Translations under genes and position numbers: made by a program
Source: JAYZDF01 sp036337945
Lineage (GTDB): Bacteria > Myxococcota > Kuafuiibacteriia > Kuafuiibacteriales > Kuafuiibacteriaceae
Length of the DNA: 64,000 nt
NCBI GenBank assembly: GCA_036337945.1
Contig: JAYZDF010000010.1
Coordinates: forward strand, 62,001 to 126,000
Reading direction: 5' to 3'
The notes under the pieces: model-generated
What the model saw: the letters and a program-made list of their open reading frames with translations, nothing else
The model's database searches: none
What the model was told of the DNA's origin: nothing
Shown: positions 43,198-51,428 of the stretch, piece by piece
How positions within the stretch are numbered: the stretch's first letter is position 1
Layout: each line of letters starts with the position of its first letter

Positions 43198-44685
43198 ATG
43201 AAAGACCGCCGTGACGCCACAAAAAGCTATCGTCTCGCTCGAACCTTTGTTCAGCGACTCGCGTCAGGATTCTTTCGTCAAATTGATGTTACCGGCTTAG
43301 AAAATATCCCAGAAAACCGTGGAGGTTTACTCATTTCCTGGCACCCAAACGGACTCATTGATCCTGGGCTGATTTTGGCTCAATTACCGCGCCCCGTTGT
43401 TTTCGGTGCACGACACGGCCTTTTTCGCTGGCCCATTCTTGGATTCGTCATGCGTAGACTCGGGACCGTCCCTATTTTTCGAGCGAGTGATAATAAGAAT
43501 GTTAGTCCCGAAGAGCGCCGCAAAGCCAACCAAGACAGTCTGAAGGTGCTTGCTCATAAAATCGCATCCGGCTCCTATTCCGCTCTGTTTCCGGAGGGAG
43601 TGAGCCACGACGCGCCCCATTTGCAAGAGCTCAAGAAAGGCGGCGCTCGCCTTTTTTATCAGGCCTGCCGCGAAAGCAGTGACGCTGATAAGCCTCCGGT
43701 AATCATACCAGTCGGACTTCATTACGACCGCAAACGAGCCTTTCGCTCTCGAGCGTTAGTTTGGTTTCATCCACCGGTTGAGCTAGACGGTGCTTTAGAA
43801 CCGAGTTCTGAGATCAAGGACCATGATGAAGCCGAGTTACAGGTCGCACAACTTACAGACAAGTTTGAGGCTGTTCTCGACGAGGTGGTGCACGCAACTG
43901 ACGACTGGGAGACACACTTCCTGATGCATAGACTTCGAAAGCTCGTACGCTCTCAGCGGGCGAAGCTTGCGGGCGCAACAAGTAAACGACCCGGCATTAC
44001 CGAAAAAACGCTCGGTTTTGCTCGAATTCGGCAAGGTTACTATCAATTGCTCGCGGAAAAACCGGGTGAGGTTATGGCGCTGCGTAAACGTGTTGAAAAC
44101 TACGACGCAGATTTGCGCGAACTCAAACTAGATGACCATCACCTCGACCAAGATCCTAGGCTCGTCTCTCCCTGGTTAGCCGCATTACTTGTGCTTCAAG
44201 CGGTATTTGTTTTCTTGCTCCTGCCGCCCGTCTTAATCTTCGGTTATCTCGCGAACGGTCCAACTGCGCTTGCCCTTTGGGGGCTGGCCCGAGTCAGTGC
44301 AAAACAAAAAAAAGATGAAGCAACCATAAAGATTCTAGCCGGCGCCATTGCCTTTCCTATGACCTGGATGCTCGCCGCGTTTTTAGGTTCTTTAGGCCAC
44401 CAATATGTTCATTCGTACTTCCCGGGAATTCCTAATTCTCCTCTCATTGGTGGCACCCTCGTCGCCATCCTTGCCGCAATCGGAGGCATGGCAGCCCTTC
44501 GATATCTTCACCTGAGTAGACAAACCATTCGAGCACTTAAAATCCGACTCACTCGAAGACGTAGGCGAGCAGCCATCGCCCATCTAAAAGTAGAACGCCA
44601 AGAAATTTTTGATGCAGTTATTTCATTGTCCTCTCGACTTGATTTACCCGGTCAAGTTCAAGAAGACGGCTCAATAGAACTTTAG
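43198..44685 (+). CDS. PlsC-like 1-acylglycerol-3-phosphate / glycerol-phosphate acyltransferase
   Basis: A 495-residue membrane-associated acyltransferase. The active-site block reads WHPNGLIDPG, in the HPNxxxDP form of the Gpt2/Sct1 branch where His and Asp are spaced by five residues, not four. It is followed by GARHGLFRWPILGFVMRRLG and LFPEGVSHDAP (block III). Two or three hydrophobic helices lie in the C-terminal third (about residues 325-365 and 380-445), before a basic tail. It probably acylates lysophosphatidate or glycerol-phosphate. It lies 28 bases after the amidase and converges with rlmN (four-base overlap). Confidence 0.82.
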   Translation: MKDRRDATKSYRLARTFVQRLASGFFRQIDVTGLENIPENRGGLLISWHPNGLIDPGLILAQLPRPVVFGARHGLFRWPILGFVMRRLGTVPIFRASDNKNVSPEERRKANQDSLKVLAHKIASGSYSALFPEGVSHDAPHLQELKKGGARLFYQACRESSDADKPPVIIPVGLHYDRKRAFRSRALVWFHPPVELDGALEPSSEIKDHDEAELQVAQLTDKFEAVLDEVVHATDDWETHFLMHRLRKLVRSQRAKLAGATSKRPGITEKTLGFARIRQGYYQLLAEKPGEVMALRKRVENYDADLRELKLDDHHLDQDPRLVSPWLAALLVLQAVFVFLLLPPVLIFGYLANGPTALALWGLARVSAKQKKDEATIKILAGAIAFPMTWMLAAFLGSLGHQYVHSYFPGIPNSPLIGGTLVAILAAIGGMAALRYLHLSRQTIRALKIRLTRRRRRAAIAHLKVERQEIFDAVISLSSRLDLPGQVQEDGSIEL

Positions 44686-45692
44686 CCAACCACGGCTAGC
44701 TGTCCGCAGGCTGAGCGCTCTTCTTCGCCTCTCGGCCTTCGAATCATACAAAAATAACCCGCTTCACGCAGACAGTCTCGAAAATGCAGAACACTTTGTG
44801 CAGGACTTGGTTTGAGGTCAGGCCTGCCGATGAAATTCATCGGAAGTAAATTGATTCGTACCTCGTGCGGAGCATCTCTAAACAACTCAATACAAGCATC
44901 AATGTCATTTTGTTGATCATTGATATTCTCAATCAAGACCATCTCAACAAACAGAGGTCGGTTATTGAGCGCTGCCATGAACCAATCTCGTAATTCCTTC
45001 ACAGAAGCTTTAGAGGTGGGAATCAAAGCCTTACGAACCTCATCACGAGCCGCATGCAATGACCATGCGAGTCGAGCCGGCCATTTTCCGGCAGCGAGAA
45101 TCGCCTGTTCGTGCGTTCCCACAGTTGATACTGTGATTCTTCGGCCACCAAACTCGAGACCTAAATCATCCGCTAAAATCTCTAACGACCTTTGGACCTC
45201 TTTTGGGTTATCAAGAGGCTCTCCCATCCCCATGAAGACAAGGTTGCGCACTTTTGGAAATCCGAGTCGGATTGATTCACGTATGCCAACGACAACCTGG
45301 GCAATAATCTCGTCACAGGAGAGATTGCGCTTCAGACCCATGGTTGCCGTCAGACAAAAATCACAAGCCCGCGCGCAACCCACCTGACTCGAAACACAAA
45401 GCGTCGTTCGTTCCGGATTCGGAATCATCACTGTTTCGATCATTTGTCCGTCGTGAAGTTCGAGTAAGGCTTTTGTCGTTTCGTCTGCCGCCGTGACTGT
45501 TTTGACGAGCTTGGCGTGGGTTTTTTCGCAGGCTCGAGATAGCCTATTTCTCGAACCAAAGGCGAGCGACTCCGATTCAAATGGATCCTCGCCTCTTTTC
45601 AAGGACCGAAAAACATCACGAGACCGTCCGCTTCCTTCTAAAAGAGAAGACAGTTCCGTGGGTGATAGCGATAAAAGCGGTGGCTTACTCAT
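44682..45692 (-). CDS. rlmN: 23S rRNA (adenine-C2)-methyltransferase RlmN family
   Basis: A radical SAM enzyme of 336 residues that methylates A2503 of 23S rRNA (and A37 of some tRNAs). The CxxxCxxC cluster motif is CARACDFC, preceded by the methyl-carrier region LCVSSQVG, and the second catalytic Cys is in the C-terminal ERSACGQLAVVG. Also present are FMGMGEPLDN, RRITVSTVG and INLLPMNFIG. It is about 40-50 residues shorter than E. coli RlmN at the N-terminus. The ATG follows the TAA of the upstream gene directly, with no ribosome-binding site, so re-initiation is likely. Confidence 0.9.
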   Translation of the reverse strand: MSKPPLLSLSPTELSSLLEGSGRSRDVFRSLKRGEDPFESESLAFGSRNRLSRACEKTHAKLVKTVTAADETTKALLELHDGQMIETVMIPNPERTTLCVSSQVGCARACDFCLTATMGLKRNLSCDEIIAQVVVGIRESIRLGFPKVRNLVFMGMGEPLDNPKEVQRSLEILADDLGLEFGGRRITVSTVGTHEQAILAAGKWPARLAWSLHAARDEVRKALIPTSKASVKELRDWFMAALNNRPLFVEMVLIENINDQQNDIDACIELFRDAPHEVRINLLPMNFIGRPDLKPSPAQSVLHFRDCLREAGYFCMIRRPRGEEERSACGQLAVVG

Positions 45693-46907
45693 TTAAAATT
45701 GGGCACCTATGGTAAGCAGGCCACCATCCTCGGTCGGCATTAAGGCCATAGATACACCGGGGTCGGGTAAATCGAAATTTCGCGTCAAGTAGGTTCCCAA
45801 AGCAAGGCCGGCGGTGATTCCAAGTGCTGACCCCACTTGTACCGCTTCTCCTGATACCGAGTCGCCCGCCGTGACCAAAACAGCGGCGGCGCCCACTAAA
45901 CCACCGAGGATCGCGCTTCCGTCAATGAGAAGGACTCGTCCACGACTCATCGCTAAATCTTTCGCGAAATACGCCATGGTCGCGGCCGACAAGTGAGAAA
46001 CAAGAAATAAACTGGTCCAAGTCGTCGTCGTTCGATTGATCCCGCCAATACCGAGTGACAATCCCGTCAATACTGACGACCAGATGGTCGCAGAGTTTAC
46101 TAAAGCGACCTCGCCGGCCGTTGGCTGAAAATATTCATAGGCCAAGCCTCCGGATAGCGTACCGGCGACCTGTCCAAGCATCAAAAGAGTGGTCAATTCC
46201 GTGGAACTTTCCGCAAAATCAAAGGCTAAAGACATACTAAACATGGTCCATGCACCCATGATTGTCCCGGAATTGATCGCCGCCGTTTGACCCGGTCGAA
46301 CGCCGTCAGGTGAATACAGTAAACTACCGGTAAGGCCCGCTGCGCCGCCCAACACAGCGGATGAAATAATGGTTCGGGATTCTAAGCATTGCAAAACGGC
46401 ACAGAATTCAACGCCAAGGATGATTCCATGGAGGGTCTGGGTGGTGACAAGCTCACCGCGAGCCAATCGAGTGGGAGATTCTGTAAATTCGCCTTCTTGT
46501 GCCGGGTTCACCGAAGATAGCGCTCTCTTTTGGTTAGAGCCCAAAAGTCGAGGGCCTTTAGGTAAGCTATTGTCTAACAAGCTGCCAAGACCGGTAGGCC
46601 CGTCTAAGACCTCAAGAACCTTCTTTGCTTTCACTCCGAGCGCAGAACGAGATGAAGTTTCGGTCAAGTTGTTAAAGATGCGGCGGGATTCTAATAGTTG
46701 CCCTGCCGCAAGGTTCATCGTGGCTCGATGATATAGCTCAAGTTCGTTCGTTTCGACCTCTGATTCAGAGACCGTCGCCGTTGTAATGGTAGATTCTACT
46801 TCATTCTCGGAGGCTCGAAAACCGCCTGGTTCATCCTGCGCTGTTGCATCGGTCGCGCTCCATATCATGGCGAACGAAACCGTAAGCACCCACCTCAACG
46901 TCTTCAT
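45693..46907 (-). CDS. Exported protein of unknown function with Gly-rich hydrophobic segments
   Basis: I do not recognise a family. The 404-residue product has a signal peptide (MKTLRWVLTVSFAMIWSATDATA) and a short region that could be one TPR-like helix pair (ELYHRATMNLAAGQLLESRRIF). At least eight Gly/Ala-rich hydrophobic segments follow from about residue 155 to 380, such as SSAVLGGAAGLTGSLLY and GSALGITAGLALGTYL. These may be short membrane strands or helices; a C-terminal GAQF could end a beta-barrel. It is in one transcript with rlmN and has a -10-like box six bases before its ATG. Confidence 0.7.
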   Translation of the reverse strand: MKTLRWVLTVSFAMIWSATDATAQDEPGGFRASENEVESTITTATVSESEVETNELELYHRATMNLAAGQLLESRRIFNNLTETSSRSALGVKAKKVLEVLDGPTGLGSLLDNSLPKGPRLLGSNQKRALSSVNPAQEGEFTESPTRLARGELVTTQTLHGIILGVEFCAVLQCLESRTIISSAVLGGAAGLTGSLLYSPDGVRPGQTAAINSGTIMGAWTMFSMSLAFDFAESSTELTTLLMLGQVAGTLSGGLAYEYFQPTAGEVALVNSATIWSSVLTGLSLGIGGINRTTTTWTSLFLVSHLSAATMAYFAKDLAMSRGRVLLIDGSAILGGLVGAAAVLVTAGDSVSGEAVQVGSALGITAGLALGTYLTRNFDLPDPGVSMALMPTEDGGLLTIGAQF

Positions 46908-46913
46908 GGTAAA

Positions 46914-46919
46914 GATATA
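46914..46919 (-). promoter_or_regulatory. Candidate -10 box of the exported unknown gene
   Basis: On the minus strand TATATC ends six bases before the ATG at 46907. No Shine-Dalgarno or clear -35. Confidence 0.42.
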
Positions 46920-46968
46920 CCTCGAATGCCTCTTTTTCGGCCAGGACAGCCGCTGACGACCGCTTTTT

Positions 46969-47454
46969 TTATTTTGCAGACCACTGTCTCACAACCTCGT
47001 AACTGGTGATGCCCACGCACGTCGAAAGATTTATGGAGCGTAACGAGTCTTCGACCATTGGAATCCGAAAAAGTTTCTCTTTGTACCGTTCCCTGATGGT
47101 CTTCGAAAAACCTGCTGTTTCTTTACCAAAAAGAAGTACAACCTTTTCTGGATATTGCGCTTCGAAGTGCATTTTCTCGCCTTCAGCCGAGAAAAAGAAC
47201 GGCTCTCCTAAGTCTTGCATTTGCGACTCAAAATGATCCCAGTTCTCCCAAACCTGAAGTTTCACGTCTTTCCAATAATCCAATCCCGCGCGCTTGACCG
47301 ACTTATCATCAATATTGAAACCCAGCGGCTTCACCAGATGCAGCGTTGCATTGAGACCCAGACAAGTTCGGCCCGCATTGCCTGTATTCCAGTGGATTTC
47401 AGGCTCTACGAGAACGATATGTATCTCTCTGTTTTTATTGAATATTTTTATCAT
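46969..47454 (-). CDS. trmL: tRNA (cytidine/uridine-34 2'-O)-methyltransferase TrmL
   Basis: A 161-residue SPOUT methyltransferase that methylates the wobble ribose of leucine tRNAs. Family landmarks: VLVEPEIHWNTGNAGRTC, LHLVKPLGF, AGLDYWKDV, LLFGKETAGFSKTI and RIPMVEDSLRSINLSTCVGITSYEVVRQW, which forms the SAM-binding knot. Length is typical. The first ATG has no strong ribosome-binding site. A gene-poor gap with an inverted repeat separates it from the divergent small membrane protein. Confidence 0.93.
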   Translation of the reverse strand: MIKIFNKNREIHIVLVEPEIHWNTGNAGRTCLGLNATLHLVKPLGFNIDDKSVKRAGLDYWKDVKLQVWENWDHFESQMQDLGEPFFFSAEGEKMHFEAQYPEKVVLLFGKETAGFSKTIRERYKEKLFRIPMVEDSLRSINLSTCVGITSYEVVRQWSAK

Positions 47455-47497
47455 AAAAGATCTATGCTTCTGCGTGTAATCTTCCGTCCCGAACTTT

Positions 47498-47519
47498 ACG
47501 CGAGACTACGTCTCAGCGT
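47498..47519. repeat. Inverted repeat upstream of trmL and the small zinc-ribbon gene
   Basis: ACGC and GAGAC (47498-47506) pair with GTCTC and GCGT (47510-47519) across a TAC centre, with one unpaired A. It lies between divergent genes and could be an operator or a hairpin. The remainder of 47455-47633 shows no clear gene. Confidence 0.35.
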
Positions 47520-47633
47520 TCAGTGAACGACATAGCTAGAACCAACATTAAGAGAATTGCAGAAGGAGTGCAACGATCAATCCAGTCTCCTTCATTGCGA
47601 GAAACAAAAATTGCGTTCATACACGAGACAGCA

Positions 47634-47846
47634 ATGCCTGAATTGTTGTGGTTGGCGATATTCTTTTCTGTAACTTTGTTACTGGGCTCTTTGCCGATTC
47701 TGCTCGGTATGTCTGGCGTTCCAACAGCTTGTCAAAACTGTAATAAGAAAGAAGCATCCTACGACGGAGCGTTTTGTAGCTTGCGGTGCAAAGCGGAGCA
47801 TGAAAAGGGTTCACGCCCAGATGAGGCTTCTTCGGGGAAAGGATGA
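47634..47846 (+). CDS. Small membrane protein with a C-terminal zinc-ribbon-like motif
   Basis: A 70-residue product from the ATG at 47634: an N-terminal membrane helix (LLWLAIFFSVTLLLGSLPILL) followed by a CxxC...CxxxC pattern (CQNCNKKEASYDGAFCSLRC) that could bind zinc, then a charged tail. A GTG at 47523 would add 37 residues of low-complexity sequence and is less likely; a TACACG eight bases before 47634 could be a -10 box. I know no family for it. It sits alone between trmL and the cyclic-nucleotide-binding pair. Confidence 0.55.
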   Translation: MPELLWLAIFFSVTLLLGSLPILLGMSGVPTACQNCNKKEASYDGAFCSLRCKAEHEKGSRPDEASSGKG

Positions 47847-47932
47847 TTGTAGATTTAGTATTTTGTCGTCGATAGAAGACGATTCAAACGCGAAGTTCAA
47901 GACCACAGTAGCGTCCGAATTAGAGAATACAA

Positions 47933-48562
47933 CTAGCCTTTGCGATTATATTGTCGATGCTGATCAGCATCCGAGACCACAACTTCAACGTCGTTTAGGT
48001 CAATGCCGCCGATATGAGAAGCGACCGTCATTCCGGCTGCTTCCTGAATACTCTGAATCAAATCAGGGTTGGTCGGCGGGCGAGGACGATTCGAGGCTTG
48101 TTCTTTTACCGCCAATCGAGTGAGTACATCATTAGTCGTGCGCATTTGATTCACGACAATTTCGGTCAACGCACGCAAGAACTTAAATCCCAGCGGTTTT
48201 GACGGGCTTATCAAATCCGCAAAATCAAACATTGAAAGTTCAAGAACGACAGAGGTTCGCGCCGCTTTGCACATCGCAGAACGTTGCCCGCCATCTAACA
48301 AAGCGATGTGCCCAAATATATCGCCAGGGAAAACTCGGCTAACTTTCTCATGGATGTGCTCTTGGTCGAGCCAGATTTCTAGTTCTCCTTTGAGGAGAAC
48401 GTAACAAGACATCGCATCATCTCCGGATCTGAAAAGTGTCTCCCCTTGTTCCATCTCAACCGATACGAATCGGCTCGCAATTTCAGTTTTTTCCTCACTG
48501 GAAAAGCCGTGAAACATCCTTAGTCCTTTTATGAACGAACGCTCTGAAGCGGATAAACTCAT
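47933..48562 (-). CDS. Cyclic-nucleotide-binding domain protein (degenerate phosphate cassette)
   Basis: A 209-residue protein from the ATG at 48562 (ATGA overlap with the upstream paralogue; GGGAG upstream). It has one CRP-type cNMP-binding beta-roll (residues ~5-125) and a helical C-terminus (LKFLRALTEIVVNQMRTTNDVLTRL), but no helix-turn-helix. The phosphate-binding cassette reads FGHIALLDGGQRSAM: the Arg remains but the Glu that binds the ribose is replaced by His, so nucleotide binding may be weak or altered. Confidence 0.82.
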   Translation of the reverse strand: MSLSASERSFIKGLRMFHGFSSEEKTEIASRFVSVEMEQGETLFRSGDDAMSCYVLLKGELEIWLDQEHIHEKVSRVFPGDIFGHIALLDGGQRSAMCKAARTSVVLELSMFDFADLISPSKPLGFKFLRALTEIVVNQMRTTNDVLTRLAVKEQASNRPRPPTNPDLIQSIQEAAGMTVASHIGGIDLNDVEVVVSDADQHRQYNRKG

Positions 48563-49113
48563 CCCTGCACTCCCTTGACTTTCTCGACGAGTCCTTGCCA
48601 AAAAGATTTACTCCGCGGTGCGGGTAGTTCCTCAAGAGGTTCCTCGTTATTGGGGTTGATCGCGTTCACAATATTTTGATTCGTCGCCCGTAATCGAGCA
48701 CATACCGTAAGTGCAATTCTCCTCGTCACTTTGTAAGTCGCTGGACGGAATTTGTCCTGAAGCTTTTGAAAGTCGCTCCTCATAATTTGAAGAGCTTCGA
48801 GTTTAGATAAAGCAGTCACTTGAGCAGACCTTGGCTGCGCATCAATCAGTGCGAGTTCGCCGATAAGTTCACCGGGCCCCAGTTTTGCCACTGGAATGAA
48901 TTGCCCTGGTTCTTTAGAAATCAGAACCTCCGCGCGGCCGGTTGCAATAACGAACATTGAGTCACCGGGCTCATGTTGTCGACAAATCGTTTGACCAGCC
49001 TGAAATTCAACCGACCGAGTGAGCCGAATAATTTCTCCAAGCTCTTGTTTGTCGAGACCGGAAAACATCGGAATCGAAGTCAAAACCTGCGCAATATGCT
49101 CTCGTGGTAGCAC
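48559..49113 (-). CDS. Cyclic-nucleotide-binding domain protein
   Basis: About 184 residues from the second of two adjacent GTG codons (49113), chosen because an extended -10-like TGCTACATA ends six bases before it; the first GTG at 49116 is possible. It has a cNMP-binding domain with an intact cassette (IGELALIDAQPRSAQV, with Glu and Arg) and a helical C-terminus, but no effector or DNA-binding domain. It is coupled to the degenerate paralogue at 47933. The two probably act as a hetero-oligomer or with a separate effector. Confidence 0.82.
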   Translation of the reverse strand: MLPREHIAQVLTSIPMFSGLDKQELGEIIRLTRSVEFQAGQTICRQHEPGDSMFVIATGRAEVLISKEPGQFIPVAKLGPGELIGELALIDAQPRSAQVTALSKLEALQIMRSDFQKLQDKFRPATYKVTRRIALTVCARLRATNQNIVNAINPNNEEPLEELPAPRSKSFWQGLVEKVKGVQG

Positions 49114-49119
49114 CACTCA

Positions 49120-49128
49120 TATGTAGCA
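49120..49128 (-). promoter_or_regulatory. Extended -10 promoter of the cNMP-binding pair
   Basis: On the minus strand TG, one base, TACATA, ending six bases before the GTG at 49113. No Shine-Dalgarno sequence lies between. Confidence 0.42.
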
Positions 49129-49179
49129 CAACCTTCGGGGAATCCTCTAGTGCCGAGACGAATTGTGAAAAATAAACCG

Positions 49180-51324
49180 TTATTCCTTGGCACCCAGGCC
49201 TATCTTCTCCAAAAGCGGTAACGGACTCACGGGTTGACCACGAAACGATTCATATAACTTCATTTCGTCGTCAGATCCGCCAGCAGAAAACACGAATTTT
49301 CTTAGCTTTTTCGCGAGGTCAGGATGAAAAATATTTCCTGCATCCTGAAACGCTCGATACGCATCAGCCTCCAATACCTGAGCCCAGAGGTATACATAGT
49401 AGCCGGCGGAATAAGAGTCACCACTAAAGATGTGCTGAAAATAAGTGGAATGATAGCGAGGTGCAATTTCCTCAATAAACCCAATTTTCTTTATCGCAGC
49501 TTTCTCAAATGCTTTCACATCAGAAACCTGATTGGCTTCTTCAAGGCTTAGCTGATGCCAGTGAAAATCGAGGAGCGCCGCGCCAACTAATTCGGTCATC
49601 TTGAAGCCTTGATTAAACTTTGAGGCTTTCTCTATCTTCTCGATGAGCTCATCCGAAATAGGCGCATTCGTTTCGTAGTGACGAGCGTACTCTTTGATCA
49701 CCGCCGGCTCTGCTGCCCAGTTCTCCAACAATTGCGATGGAAATTCGACGTAATCCCATTTGACGTTAGTCCCAGCCAATCTTTCGTAACGAACCTGAGA
49801 CAACAGCCCGTGCAACGCGTGACCAAATTCGTGAAAGAGCGTATTCACTTCATCCCAACCGAGGAGTGCTGGCTTATCATCGGATGGCGCTGGGAAGTTT
49901 CCAACATTAACAATGATGGGCCTTACTTCACCATCAAGACTGTTTTGCTCGCGGAATGCGTTCATCCAAGCACCACCGCGTTTCCCATCACGAGGGTGAT
50001 AGTCAACATACAAGAGGCCGACGTGGCTACCATCAGCATTCATTACATCAAACGCTTTAACCTCTTCGTGGTATGTCGGTACTTTGTGCGTCACTTCCTC
50101 AAAACGGATGCCGAACAATTTTGATGCAACGCTAAAGGCACCTTCTCTAACTGCATCGACTTGAAAATAGGGTTTGAGTTCGTCTTCACTTAGGTCAAAC
50201 TTTGCTTTACGAACTTTTTCTGCGTAATACCACCAATCCCAAGGTTTGAGAGTCTCTGAAGCTCCCAGTTCACCTTGCAGCATTTCATTCAGTGCTTCGC
50301 GTTCCGTTTTTGCGATGGAGACAGCGCCATCCCAAAGCTGGCCTAAAAGTTTCAGGACAGCTTCAGGTGTCTTCGCTACATTTTTATCGACATTGTAATG
50401 CGCATGACTTTTGAAGCCGAGAAGTTCAGCACGCTCAGCTCTCAACTTGACCGTCTCAAGAATGATCTTTTGCGTATCCACCTCATCATTTTTCTGACCA
50501 CGAGTTGTGTACGCTTCATAGATTTGTCGTCTAAGCTCGCGATTATCCGCATATTGAAGAAACGGTGTGACCGACGAACGAACTAAAGTAAACGCCCACT
50601 TACCTTCTTGACCTTTCCGCTTCGCGGTCGCTGCTGCTGCAGAAACAACCGTTTCCGGGAGACCTGATAAATTTTCTTTTTTATCGACGAACAAAACATA
50701 TCGCTCATTCTCTTTACGAATATTGTCTCCAAATTGCGCAAAGTTCGTCGCTAATTTTGCGTTGATCTCCGTAAGCCGCTTTTTCTTCTCTGAGCTCAGG
50801 TTCGCACCCGCTCGAATAAAACCTTTGTAATATTCGGTAAGCAGTTTTTGTTGATCGGACTCGAGATTTTTCGCCGCATCTGATTCCTTGACGGCCTTCA
50901 CCCGCTTCCAAAGCTCATCGTTGAGGTTAATGCGATCACGATGTTGAGACAGTTTTGGTGCATAATCAGAACGTATAGATTGACGCACTTCGTTCGAATC
51001 TGTTCCTGCCAAATTAAAGAAAACACTGCCAACGCGGCTAAGTAGCTCGCCGGTTCTCTCCATAGCCTCGATCGTATTGGCAAATGTTGCTGGCTCCGTA
51101 GATGTCGCTATGGCCTCAATCTCCTCGATATGTCGCTGCATCCCTTGATCAAATGCACCACGATATTCTTTATCATCAATGTCTTGAAACGGGGGTGCTC
51201 CATAAGGAGTACTCCAGGTCGGTTGATACAATGGGCTAAGAGTCACTTTCGAAACCTCCTTAGGGGTCGTCGCACAGGCTGAAATCAGAAAAGTTGCGGA
51301 AGCTAACAATAGGCGAGCTTTCAT
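49180..51324 (-). CDS. M3 family metallopeptidase (Dcp/oligopeptidase A-like) lipoprotein
   Basis: A 714-residue zinc peptidase with a lipoprotein signal (LISAC lipobox). The zinc motif HEFGHALHGLLS is in FHEFGHALHG at about residue 490, with the third ligand Glu in the following helix, and C-terminal FSGDSYSAGYYVYLWAQVLEADAYRAF typical of M3A peptidases. The family cleaves short peptides; the lipid anchor places it in the periplasm or outer membrane, unlike cytosolic oligopeptidase A. The ATG has no ribosome-binding site, and a good promoter directly before it suggests a leaderless mRNA. Confidence 0.95.
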   Translation of the reverse strand: MKARLLLASATFLISACATTPKEVSKVTLSPLYQPTWSTPYGAPPFQDIDDKEYRGAFDQGMQRHIEEIEAIATSTEPATFANTIEAMERTGELLSRVGSVFFNLAGTDSNEVRQSIRSDYAPKLSQHRDRINLNDELWKRVKAVKESDAAKNLESDQQKLLTEYYKGFIRAGANLSSEKKKRLTEINAKLATNFAQFGDNIRKENERYVLFVDKKENLSGLPETVVSAAAATAKRKGQEGKWAFTLVRSSVTPFLQYADNRELRRQIYEAYTTRGQKNDEVDTQKIILETVKLRAERAELLGFKSHAHYNVDKNVAKTPEAVLKLLGQLWDGAVSIAKTEREALNEMLQGELGASETLKPWDWWYYAEKVRKAKFDLSEDELKPYFQVDAVREGAFSVASKLFGIRFEEVTHKVPTYHEEVKAFDVMNADGSHVGLLYVDYHPRDGKRGGAWMNAFREQNSLDGEVRPIIVNVGNFPAPSDDKPALLGWDEVNTLFHEFGHALHGLLSQVRYERLAGTNVKWDYVEFPSQLLENWAAEPAVIKEYARHYETNAPISDELIEKIEKASKFNQGFKMTELVGAALLDFHWHQLSLEEANQVSDVKAFEKAAIKKIGFIEEIAPRYHSTYFQHIFSGDSYSAGYYVYLWAQVLEADAYRAFQDAGNIFHPDLAKKLRKFVFSAGGSDDEMKLYESFRGQPVSPLPLLEKIGLGAKE

Positions 51325-51331
51325 GGGGTAT

Positions 51332-51361
51332 GAGTTAGCCTTCAGTGACTACACCGGTCAA
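51332..51361 (-). promoter_or_regulatory. Promoter of the M3 peptidase gene
   Basis: On the minus strand TTGACC (51361-51356), an 18-base spacer and TAACTC (51337-51332) end seven bases before the ATG at 51324. This is the same geometry as at 9445-9474 and 24030-24059. Confidence 0.6.
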
Positions 51362-51428
51362 TATGGCAATGAAACCTAGACATAATAAAGATGCTCAGGA
51401 GTGGCCAACATGCATAAATTGAGATGAT

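Noticed and set aside
46940..46975. Possible terminator with a T run near the trmL end
   Set aside because: The T run is on the plus strand, but no plus-strand gene ends there and the stem is only three pairs.
47523..47633. 37-residue N-terminal extension of the zinc-ribbon-like protein
   Set aside because: The GTG start lacks a ribosome-binding site or promoter, the extra residues look unstructured, and a better start with a membrane helix lies at 47634.
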